From contig CACZKE010000005.1 in assembly GCA_902781705.1 (NCBI GenBank), positions 62,001 to 126,000 on the forward strand: 64,000 nt of DNA, given 5' to 3'. Origin of the DNA: an uncultured Bacteroidia bacterium. Lineage in GTDB: Bacteria; Bacteroidota; Bacteroidia; Bacteroidales; UBA932. The first letter of the stretch is position 1. Every line of letters begins with the position of its first letter. The translations under genes were made by a program, and so were the position numbers. Below the pieces are notes generated by a model. It did no database searches. It saw nothing but the letters and a program-made list of their open reading frames with translations, and was not told the DNA's origin. Positions 27,511-34,433 of the stretch are shown here, piece after piece.

Positions 27511-29601
27511 ATGGCAGTTTTAGAGAAACTTCGCGGCTGGGGTATCATCCTCTCCATCCTGGTGGCCCTCCCGCTCCTGTTGTTCATCATCGATCCGAGC
27601 CAGATCATCCAGACGGTCCAGTCCGTCTCGTCCAAGTATGACGTGGGCAAGATCGCCGGCAAGTCCATCTCCTATTCGGACTTCCAGCAGGCCGTGGAAC
27701 AGTATTCCCGCATCAGCGAGCAACTTTCCGGGAACTCCGCTTCCTCCGAGCAGCAGCAACAGCAGATCCGCAATGCCGTCTGGCAGAACTTCGTGGACCA
27801 GAACCTGTTCATCAAGAACGCCCAGGCCGCCGGCCTGAACGTGGGTAAGGACGAACTCCTGGACCTCACGAACGGTGAGCATGTCTCCCCGGTCATCGCG
27901 TCCATCTTCGTGGACCAGAACGGCAATTTCTCCGACGCCCAGCTCCGCGCTTTCCTCGAGAACGTGGCTGACGGCGACGAGAACGCCCGTGCCATCTGGA
28001 ATTACCTCCAGCAGGCCGTGATCACGAGCCAGTACTACAACAAGTACAACAGCCTGTTCACCGGTTCCAACATCCAGAACGCGATCCAGGTGAACCGCAG
28101 CATCGCCGACAACAACACCACGGCCGACGTGGACTTCGTCATGAGCCCGTTCTCCTTCGCCACCGACAGCACCGTCGTCGTGTCCGACAGCGAGATCAAG
28201 GATTTCTACAACAACCACAAGGACTTCTTCAAGCAGGTGGCCACCCGCGACATCGAATATGCCGTCTTCCAGGTGGTTCCTTCCGCTGAGGACATCGCTG
28301 CCACGAACAATGATTTCGTGAAGCAGTACGACGAGTTCGCCGTGACGGACAACATGCGTTCCTTCCTGCAGCGCAACTCCGACGTCCAGTGGAGCGACCG
28401 CTGGTACAAGGCCGGTGACCTGAAGTCCGTGAACACGGAACTCGACACCTTCGTTTCCGAGAATGCCGAGGGCGTTTCCCCGGTGTACACCTCCGGAAAC
28501 ACCTTCTATGCCGGCCGCATCATGGCCAGCGCCACGATGCCCGAAACCGTGACCGTGCGTCACATGATGTTCCAGAGCAACGCGGACGGCCAGCACCTGG
28601 CTGACAGCCTCCTCGGTGTGCTGAAGCAGGGCGGCGACTTCGCCGCGCTTGCCCAGGAGCATTCCCTCGACCGCGGTTCCAACGCGGACGGCGAGTTCGG
28701 CAAGATCGGCCAGATCTCCCAGGCCACCGTGTCCTACCTCCCGACCGGCTTCGACGCCATCTTCACCGCGAAGAAGGGTGAGCCGTTCATCCTCCAGTCC
28801 AACGTCGCCACCCACATCGTGGAGGTGACCGAGACCGGCGCTCCCGCCCTGTTCAAGCAGGTCGCCGTCTTCCAGAAGGAGGCCCTCGCCAGCAAGGAGA
28901 CCTTCAACAAGTTCTACAACGACGCGAACCGTCTCGCCACCCTCGCCGGCGGCAAGTATGCGAACTATCGCGCCGCCTGCGACTCCATCGGCACCTACTC
29001 CCACAACCTGACCATCAACGAGGCCACCGATACCTACGGTTCCATCGGCCATGCGAAGGAAGTCACCCGCTGGGCTTTCGACAACAAGCCGGGCAAGGTG
29101 TCCAACATCATCACCGTGGACAACAACTACTTCTTCGTCGTCGCCGTGAAGGGTGCGCACAAGGAGGGTTATGCCGAGGTTTCCGAGGTCGCCGACCAGA
29201 TCAAGAACCAGCTCTACTCCGAGAAGTACGCCGAGAAGCGTCAGGGTGAGGTGGCCGCCCAGATCTCCGGCATGGAAGACCTCGAGGCCATCGCCGAGAA
29301 GCTCGGAACGACCGTGAGCCATCAGAACGACGTCGCCTTCGCCGCGATGTCCGCCCGCAGCCTGGATCCGAAGTTCGTCGGTGCCATCGCCGCCGCTCCG
29401 GAAGGAAAGGTCTGTGGCCCGGTCGCCGGTTCCTACGGTGTGTATGTGTTCAAGGTGCTCGGCCGTGAGACCGGTTCCTTCTACACCGATACCGATGCCA
29501 AGAACGCCAACGCCGACATCCTGAACTACGCCGTCCAGATGATCGTCCCCGTGATGATGCAGGACGCCGACGTGAAGGATAACCGCGCGAGATTCTATTA
29601 G
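27511..29601 (+). CDS. PpiD/SurA-like periplasmic folding factor with parvulin domain
   Basis: This is an inner-membrane-anchored chaperone for exported proteins. The 696-residue protein has an N-terminal membrane helix (about 10-28), a SurA_N-like helical region (45-200), and a parvulin PPIase domain beginning TVRHMMFQSNADGQHLADSLL near 348, with ALAQEHSLDRGSNADGEFGKIG following. A second parvulin-like part may lie near 500-600, and the tail resembles PpiD. It is separated from lptC by 52 bases and followed after 6 bases by ychF. Confidence 0.85.
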   Translation: MAVLEKLRGWGIILSILVALPLLLFIIDPSQIIQTVQSVSSKYDVGKIAGKSISYSDFQQAVEQYSRISEQLSGNSASSEQQQQQIRNAVWQNFVDQNLFIKNAQAAGLNVGKDELLDLTNGEHVSPVIASIFVDQNGNFSDAQLRAFLENVADGDENARAIWNYLQQAVITSQYYNKYNSLFTGSNIQNAIQVNRSIADNNTTADVDFVMSPFSFATDSTVVVSDSEIKDFYNNHKDFFKQVATRDIEYAVFQVVPSAEDIAATNNDFVKQYDEFAVTDNMRSFLQRNSDVQWSDRWYKAGDLKSVNTELDTFVSENAEGVSPVYTSGNTFYAGRIMASATMPETVTVRHMMFQSNADGQHLADSLLGVLKQGGDFAALAQEHSLDRGSNADGEFGKIGQISQATVSYLPTGFDAIFTAKKGEPFILQSNVATHIVEVTETGAPALFKQVAVFQKEALASKETFNKFYNDANRLATLAGGKYANYRAACDSIGTYSHNLTINEATDTYGSIGHAKEVTRWAFDNKPGKVSNIITVDNNYFFVVAVKGAHKEGYAEVSEVADQIKNQLYSEKYAEKRQGEVAAQISGMEDLEAIAEKLGTTVSHQNDVAFAAMSARSLDPKFVGAIAAAPEGKVCGPVAGSYGVYVFKVLGRETGSFYTDTDAKNANADILNYAVQMIVPVMMQDADVKDNRARFY

Positions 29602-29607
29602 TAGTCT

Positions 29608-30711
29608 ATGGCACTGAAATGTGGAATAGTCGGACTTCCCAATGTTGGGAAGTCCACTTTATTTAACTGCGTCAGTTCCGGGAAGGCCCAGAGCGCCAAT
29701 TATCCGTTCTGCACCATCGAACCGAATGTCGGGTCCACCAACGTGCCGGACAAGCGCCTGGAGGTCCTGACGGAGATCTGCCAGCCCAAACGCACCATTC
29801 CCGCCACGGTGGAAATCGTGGACATCGCCGGTCTGGTGAAGGGCGCTTCCAAGGGAGAGGGTCTCGGAAACCAGTTCCTCGCGAACATCCGGGAAACCGA
29901 CGCCATCCTGCACGTCCTCCGCTGCTTCGACGACGGAAACATCACCCATGTCGATGGTTCCGTGGACCCGGTCCGGGACAAGGAAGTCGTGGACATGGAA
30001 CTGCAGATCAAGGACCTGGAAACGGTGGAAAACCGGATCAAGAAGGTGGAGAAGCAGGCCACGACAGGTGGGGACAAGGAAGCGAAGAAACTGCTGGCGC
30101 TGCTCCAGCGGTACCGCGAGGCGTTGCTGCAGGGTCATTCCTGCCGGACCGTCGTTCCCGAGAACGCGGAAGAGGAGCAGATGGCCCATGACCTGTTCCT
30201 CCTGACCAACAAACCGGTCATGTACATCTGCAATGTCGATGAGGCCTCCGCCGTATCCGGCAATGCCTATGTCGATGCCGTCCGCGCCGCCGTCGCCGCC
30301 GAGAATGCGGAGATCCTCGTCATCGCCGCCAAGACTGAGTCCGAAATCGCCGAGATCGAAGAATACGAGGACCGTCAGATGTTCCTCGAGGAGATGGGCC
30401 TGGAAGAGTCCGGCGTCGTCCGCCTCATCCAGGGCGCCTACCGCCTCCTTGGCCTCCGCACCTTCTTCACGGCCGGTGCCGACGAATGCCGCGCCTGGAC
30501 CATCCACGTGGGCGACAAAGCCCCCCGCGCCGCCGGTGTCATCCATACCGACTTCGAACGCGGCTTCATCCGTGCCGAGGTCATCAAGTACGAAGACTTC
30601 GTGCAGTACAAGACCGAAGCCGCCGTCCGCGCCGCCGGCAAGATGGGCATCGAAGGCAAGGACTACGTCGTCCAGGACGGTGATATCATGCACTTCCTGT
30701 TCAACGTGTAG
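29608..30711 (+). CDS. ychF: Redox-regulated ATPase YchF (OLA1 family)
   Basis: YchF is an Obg-family P-loop protein that prefers ATP and binds ribosomes. The 367-residue protein has G1 GLPNVGKST at 8-16, the G3-like DIAGLVKGASKGEGLG near 70-85, the NVDE motif that replaces NKxD (family hallmark for ATP use) near 209, and the C-terminal TGS domain ending DYVVQDGDIMHFLFNV. It starts 6 bases after ppiD and is followed by an array of short repeats and then a strong terminator. Confidence 0.97.
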   Translation: MALKCGIVGLPNVGKSTLFNCVSSGKAQSANYPFCTIEPNVGSTNVPDKRLEVLTEICQPKRTIPATVEIVDIAGLVKGASKGEGLGNQFLANIRETDAILHVLRCFDDGNITHVDGSVDPVRDKEVVDMELQIKDLETVENRIKKVEKQATTGGDKEAKKLLALLQRYREALLQGHSCRTVVPENAEEEQMAHDLFLLTNKPVMYICNVDEASAVSGNAYVDAVRAAVAAENAEILVIAAKTESEIAEIEEYEDRQMFLEEMGLEESGVVRLIQGAYRLLGLRTFFTAGADECRAWTIHVGDKAPRAAGVIHTDFERGFIRAEVIKYEDFVQYKTEAAVRAAGKMGIEGKDYVVQDGDIMHFLFNV

Positions 30712-30719
30712 GATTTCCT

Positions 30720-30829
30720 GTCGTTTCGATCGGAGCACACTTTGTCATTCCGATCGAAGCGCCCTTTGTCGTTCTGAACTAAGTTGCCCTTTGTCATTTC
30801 GAGCGGAGCGAAGCGAAGTCGAGAAATCT
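30720..30829. repeat. Array of a dispersed palindromic repeat: three degenerate half-units plus one full copy
   Basis: Units start at 30720, 30744, 30768 and 30793 (spacing 24-25 bases), each like GTCATTTCGAGCGGAGC. The last copy is complete, running on through GAAGCGAAGTCGAGAAATCT. The same element recurs at 41438, 51339 and 55201. Confidence 0.8.
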
Positions 30830-30838
30830 ATTTTGTTG

Positions 30839-30870
30839 AATCGCCATCTGACGCATGTCAGATGGCGATT
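30839..30870 (+). terminator. Terminator after ychF
   Basis: A perfect 14-base stem (AATCGCCATCTGAC with GTCAGATGGCGATT) closes a GCAT loop. It is followed by TTCCGTT rather than a long U run. Confidence 0.7.
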
Positions 30871-30963
30871 TCCGTTATCTTTCTTTGAAACAACCAGAAA
30901 AGATTCCGCCACATTTTTACGTTTCCGGTCCTGTGATCCGTTCCGCCGTCCTATCTTGGGCGC

Positions 30964-32361
30964 ATGAGAACGCACTTTCCTTGCTCCGGGCCGTTCCGCC
31001 CGGTATTCCATTTACGGAGAAAACTGCTCTCCGTTTTCCTTCTCCTTGTACATATCTCGGTTGTACAGGGAAATCCTTGTCTGGGTGCCTCAGACTGTTC
31101 AAATCAAAAGGAAAAGGCCAAAGACAAGCCTATTTCGGGAGATTTGTACACGAACAGTTCGATTGAAGGCCAAAAACCTGTTCAAACCACATTTGTACAA
31201 GGTGGGGATGGAGAGCCGGGGAGAACGCTGTCCGTGATGTTCTGGAATGTGGAGAATTTCTTCGACTGGCGGAAGGATTCGACGACGGTATCGGATGCGG
31301 AGTTTTCGGCGGCGGGGGAGCGGCATTGGACCTGGAAACGATTCCAGGCCAAGGCGAACGCTTTCGCGAAGGCCCTGCTGTGGGTGAGTGCCGATACGGG
31401 CCGACTGCCGGATATTGTGGGCCTGGCGGAGGTGGAGAATGCCTTTGTGCTGCGGCAGGTATTGACAAAGACCCTTCTCCGGAAGCTGGACTACAAGTAT
31501 GTCCATTACGATTCCCCGGATCGCCGCGGCATCGACGTCGCCCTCCTGTACCGGAGTTCGATTCTGGAACTGCTTGATTCCAAGCCCTGTCACCTGTATG
31601 CCGATGCCGGTCCTCCCGGTGCTCCCGGCGTTTCCGGCACACCTGGCGCGGCGGCCGATTCCGTAATGGAGACCCGGGACATCCTCCTGTGCATATTCCG
31701 GGAAAAGCGCTCCGTCATTCCTGGCTCGACCGGGGATCTCCCGGAAATAGAGAACAGTCCCCCATTCGAAGGCGCTTGTGGCGGGAAATTCGCGGTGTTG
31801 GTGAACCATCATCCCTCCAAATATGGAGGCGCTTCCGAGTCGGATTCGCGTCGGCGTTTGGCGGTGCAGCGCCTGCGCTTCCTGGCGGATTCCCTGTCGG
31901 CGGCGGGCATCGACCGGATCATCGCCTGCGGTGACTTCAACGACACCCCGGACAATCCCGTCTTCCAGTTGCTGGAACCAGCCTTAGTGCCCATGCACAC
32001 GGACCTTTTCCGTCGCGGGGAAGGAACCATCAAGTATGAAGGCAAGTGGGACCTTATTGACCACATCTATGTTTCGCCGGGATGGCTGTCGGACCGGACG
32101 GGAACTGCTTCCGGACCTGCAGGAAAACTGCCTTCTTCCGGACCTGCAGGAAAACAACTATCTACCAGACCGGCAGGACAGCAACCGTTGATGCGCATCC
32201 TCCGGATACCTTTCTTACTTACCCGCGATACGGCCTACACCGGCGAAAAGCCCCTGCGCACCTATGTCGGCCCTCGCTACACCGGCGGAGTCTCCGATCA
32301 TCTGCCAGTCCTGGTGGTAGTGAGGCTCCCTGGACAGGATGTGGCTGCCGAGCCGCCATGA
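30964..32361 (+). CDS. Endonuclease/exonuclease/phosphatase-family protein carrying several inserted repeats
   Basis: The 465-residue frame has the EEP-family core: FWNVENFFD near 94-102, GLAEVEN near 153, VNHHPSK near 282, CGDFNDTPD near 321, and the terminal VSDHLPV. These are the usual Asp/His/Asn metal and catalytic positions. Three pieces are repeat-derived. Residues about 28-78 come from a REPIN-like element; about 250-270 come from a mobile palindrome (SVIPGSTGDLPE); about 382-408 are a 9-residue tandem (SGPAGKLPS...). The signal-peptide-like N-terminus just upstream of the REPIN may be original or fortuitous. The product may be inactive or simply enlarged. Confidence 0.75.
   Translation: MRTHFPCSGPFRPVFHLRRKLLSVFLLLVHISVVQGNPCLGASDCSNQKEKAKDKPISGDLYTNSSIEGQKPVQTTFVQGGDGEPGRTLSVMFWNVENFFDWRKDSTTVSDAEFSAAGERHWTWKRFQAKANAFAKALLWVSADTGRLPDIVGLAEVENAFVLRQVLTKTLLRKLDYKYVHYDSPDRRGIDVALLYRSSILELLDSKPCHLYADAGPPGAPGVSGTPGAAADSVMETRDILLCIFREKRSVIPGSTGDLPEIENSPPFEGACGGKFAVLVNHHPSKYGGASESDSRRRLAVQRLRFLADSLSAAGIDRIIACGDFNDTPDNPVFQLLEPALVPMHTDLFRRGEGTIKYEGKWDLIDHIYVSPGWLSDRTGTASGPAGKLPSSGPAGKQLSTRPAGQQPLMRILRIPFLLTRDTAYTGEKPLRTYVGPRYTGGVSDHLPVLVVVRLPGQDVAAEPP
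31047..31199. repeat. REPIN-like element, copy 1, inside the 5' part of the EEP frame
   Basis: This 153-bp element has inverted 21-base ends: the left end matches the 44-kb copy at 19 of 21 positions and the right end at 18 of 21. Internal boxes TGTTCAAAT (31096) and TTTGTACA (31143) lie at offsets 49 and 96, as in the other copies. Confidence 0.8.
31714..31744. repeat. Short mobile palindrome in frame inside the EEP gene
   Basis: GTCATTCCTGGCTCGACC continues as GGGGATCTCCCGG, a dispersed-repeat pattern familiar in bacteria. It encodes SVIPGSTGDLPE, which looks foreign to the EEP fold. Confidence 0.55.
32108..32188 (+). repeat. Three 27-bp tandem repeats in the EEP gene
   Basis: Units begin at 32108, 32135 and 32162, each like CTTCCGGACCTGCAGGAAAA. 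The period of 27 keeps frame and yields a repeated SGPAGK-type peptide. Confidence 0.75.
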
Positions 32362-32403
32362 CGGGATCCTTTATTTCGGCCGTGAATAATCCGGAGGCCT
32401 CCC

Positions 32404-32557
32404 CGTACGAGTCTCGTTTGTACAAGCAATTGTGCTTGATAGGCCGAAATCCTGTTCAAATCTCGGAGAAAACGCAGGTATCTGTACTGTTCGTTTGAGG
32501 TTTGAACAAATAAACGGTGTTTCAGTTGGAGTTGGCTGTACAAACCCAATTTGAATT
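32404..32557. repeat. REPIN-like element, copy 2, immediately upstream of the Y1 transposase gene
   Basis: This 154-bp element has inverted ends related to the 44-kb copy (18/21 left, about 15/21 right). Internal boxes TGTTCAAAT (32453, offset 49) and TTTGAACA (32501, offset 97) are in place. It ends 17 bases before the transposase start codon. Confidence 0.75.
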
Positions 32558-32574
32558 TGTCAATAAACCATAGT

Positions 32575-33510
32575 ATGCTCAAGACTTATCACCTTTGTTT
32601 CAGTTCCCATCGGGAAGTAATGTATCGGAATGCCGAGGATATGAACCATTCCTTCAATTGTTTATGCTCCGCATTATATAAGACGGGAAGCCGTTGCCTG
32701 GCGGAGAATGACATGCCGTCCCATCATCATGGATGTTATGAGACGGAGTGTCCGGATGAATTGATCCGGACCAAACGCCACGCCTACACCCTTTATTTCA
32801 ATGAGAAGTATGACCGCAAAGGACCTCTTGGGGACCCGGGATACTTTTCCATCGTGCTGGAAGGCCTGCGGCATTTGTTGGCGGCCTTGTCCTACATCAT
32901 CAGAAATACAGTCCATCATGGCATTACATCCACGCCGTTCGAGTGGCCCTATTGCTCGGCCAATGCGTTCTTCCGCAAAGAGTTGGGAAAGTTGTATTCT
33001 CCTGATATCCTGTTATCTCCGGCACAGATCGAGCGAACTTTGCCACGCCGTGCCGCTTTCGATCCGCAATGGAAGATGGGGGTCGAGGGGGTCTTTCTGC
33101 GCGAGTCCGTCCTGGAAGTGCCCATGGTGGAGAACCTGTACGCGACTCCCAAGGCCTTCAACTACTTGATCACCCGACTCAGTGGGGAGGATTGGTCCAA
33201 GGAACAGGAGGCCGACGGCAACGGCCTTCCGCCCATTACGCTGGAGAACATGGAGTCTTTGATTCTTCAGCATGCCGTTTCCCGGGAGCAAGTCATCGCA
33301 GATATGCTCCGTAACGAAAAAGCCCGCTATGCGCCAGCCCGTCTGAATGATTTACAACTATGTGAAATCATAGACAATCAATATGTTACAAAATACCATG
33401 CCTATTCCGTCTATCATCTTACAGACTTCCAGAAAAACGAAATTGCCAATGAATTGTACCGCCGCCATCATGCAGGCGTCGCCCAGATCCGTCGTTGTCT
33501 GGTCATGTGA
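32575..33510 (+). CDS. Y1 (HUH) transposase of the RAYT/REP-associated type
   Basis: The 311-residue protein begins LKTYHLCFSSHREVMYRNAED, matching the start of IS200-like Y1 transposases (usual YHVxxRGxxR...IFRDxED). The metal-binding HxH motif is MPSHHHG at 47-53. The catalytic Tyr is in ALSYIIRNTVHHGI (Y107), followed by STPFEWPYCS, equivalent to the family's YIHxNPVRAGL...PWSS block. Residues 145-311 form an added C-terminal part whose end (DFQKNEIANELYRRHHAGV) may be a helix-turn-helix. No insertion-sequence ends surround it. Instead palindromic REPIN-like repeats lie 17 bases upstream and 13 bases downstream, the arrangement expected of a RAYT gene. Start ATG 32575; the frame reaches slightly further to a TTG. 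Confidence 0.82.
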   Translation: MLKTYHLCFSSHREVMYRNAEDMNHSFNCLCSALYKTGSRCLAENDMPSHHHGCYETECPDELIRTKRHAYTLYFNEKYDRKGPLGDPGYFSIVLEGLRHLLAALSYIIRNTVHHGITSTPFEWPYCSANAFFRKELGKLYSPDILLSPAQIERTLPRRAAFDPQWKMGVEGVFLRESVLEVPMVENLYATPKAFNYLITRLSGEDWSKEQEADGNGLPPITLENMESLILQHAVSREQVIADMLRNEKARYAPARLNDLQLCEIIDNQYVTKYHAYSVYHLTDFQKNEIANELYRRHHAGVAQIRRCLVM

Positions 33511-33523
33511 CGGATTCCGCTCA

Positions 33524-33940
33524 GGAACAAACCTCGTTTGTACATCTTTTGCACAGAGGTGAATGGCTTTCATGTTCAAATCTCCTGTTTAAGCCCGATT
33601 TTTCCGGTGATTCTCGCGGTTTGTACACGTAATCAATGTTTGAGGGGCAAATCGTTGTTCAAACGGGGTTTGTACATCTTGAGTACAGTGGCGAATGGAA
33701 ATTTTGTTCAAATCTCCTGTTTAAGCCCGATACGTCCACGGATTCTCACGGTTTGTACACGTAATCAATGTTTGAGGGGCAAATCGTTGTTCAAACGGGG
33801 TTTGTACAACTTGAGCACATTGACGAATGGATTTCGTGTTCAAGTCTCCTGTTTTAGCCCGATTTTTCCGGTGATTCTCGCGGTTTGTACACGTAATCAA
33901 TGTTTGAAGGGCAAATCGTTGTTCAAACGAGGTTTGTACA
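33524..33940. repeat. REPIN-like array, copy 3: three elements head to tail sharing their ends
   Basis: GTTTGTACA recurs at 33536, 33668, 33800 and 33932, an exact 132-base period. The total of 417 bases equals one 153-base element plus two extra units of 132 (153 minus one shared 21-base end). Boxes TGTTCAAAT and GTTTGTACA keep fixed places in each unit. A 28-base segment beginning CGTAATCAATGTTTGA is nearly identical in all three units, while the first 28-base segment varies. The array begins 13 bases after the transposase stop. Confidence 0.9.
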
Positions 33941-34019
33941 AAAGATGGCTGGGCTCGTGATGTACTTCCATCAAGATATAGCGGATCGGAAACCCGAAAC
34001 TCCGAAAAAAATACGGAAT

Positions 34020-34040
34020 ACTCCTAAAAAAATTAGGAGT
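34020..34040. promoter_or_regulatory. Palindromic operator in front of blaI
   Basis: Arms ACTCCTAA and TTAGGAGT are separated by five A. It covers the place where the -33 element should be, 16 bases before the -7 box, so BlaI autorepression is a reasonable inference. Confidence 0.6.
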
Positions 34041-34055
34041 TAGGGAAACTTTGTT

Positions 34056-34063
34056 TATATTTG
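34056..34063 (+). promoter_or_regulatory. -7 box TATATTTG for the blaI operon
   Basis: An exact TAnnTTTG match ending four bases before ATG 34068, predicting a leaderless mRNA. Confidence 0.6.
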
Positions 34064-34067
34064 CACA

Positions 34068-34433
34068 ATGAAACAGAAACTGACAGCCAAGGAAGAGCAA
34101 CTGATGACCCTTTTCTGGGAGCATGGCGACCTCTTCATCCGCGACCTAGTGGCGCTGCTGCCGGAGCCGCGACCTCATTACAACACGGTGGCGACCCTGG
34201 TCAAGTTCCTGGAGGAGAAAGGCTTCCTGGAGCGTGAACCGATGGCGAACACTTTCCGCTACCACGTGAAAGTCTCCGAGAAGCAGTACCGCGGGGATAC
34301 CGTGGGCGAGGTCGTAGCTCAGTACTACAACAATTCTTACGCGAGCCTTGTATCGCAGTTCGTGGAGGAAGACCGCATGGACCTGCAGGAACTCAAGGAC
34401 CTGATTGCCCGGATTGAAAGCGCAAGGAAATGA
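34068..34433 (+). CDS. BlaI/MecI/CopY-family repressor
   Basis: The 121-residue protein has the family winged-helix: KLTAKEEQLMTLFWEHGDLFI, then HYNTVATLVKFLEEKGFLERE as recognition helix and wing. The C-terminal dimerisation helix (about 75-121) is present. In the classical system the membrane protease BlaR1/MecR1 senses a ligand and relieves repression. Here the next gene (ATGA overlap) encodes an M56 protease, so the same logic is likely. A perfect palindrome at 34020-34040 upstream is the probable operator. The inducer is unknown and no beta-lactamase gene is nearby. Confidence 0.9.
   Translation: MKQKLTAKEEQLMTLFWEHGDLFIRDLVALLPEPRPHYNTVATLVKFLEEKGFLEREPMANTFRYHVKVSEKQYRGDTVGEVVAQYYNNSYASLVSQFVEEDRMDLQELKDLIARIESARK

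Noticed and set aside
30720-30829. CRISPR-like short array after ychF
   Set aside because: Units are degenerate halves of a dispersed palindrome found elsewhere as single copies.
32575-33510. A complete insertion sequence around the Y1 transposase gene
   Set aside because: No IS200/IS605-type ends or second gene are seen. The flanking palindromes recur alone at other loci, which fits a RAYT better.
33524-33940. CRISPR array
   Set aside because: Repeats are short inverted boxes with a partly conserved filler, not direct repeats with unique spacers, and no cas gene is nearby.
33538-33960. A 140-codon open frame with a 44-residue repeat
   Set aside because: The repeat follows the 132-base DNA array, which happens to be divisible by three. 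The sequence resembles no protein, and the same boxes occur in non-coding positions elsewhere.
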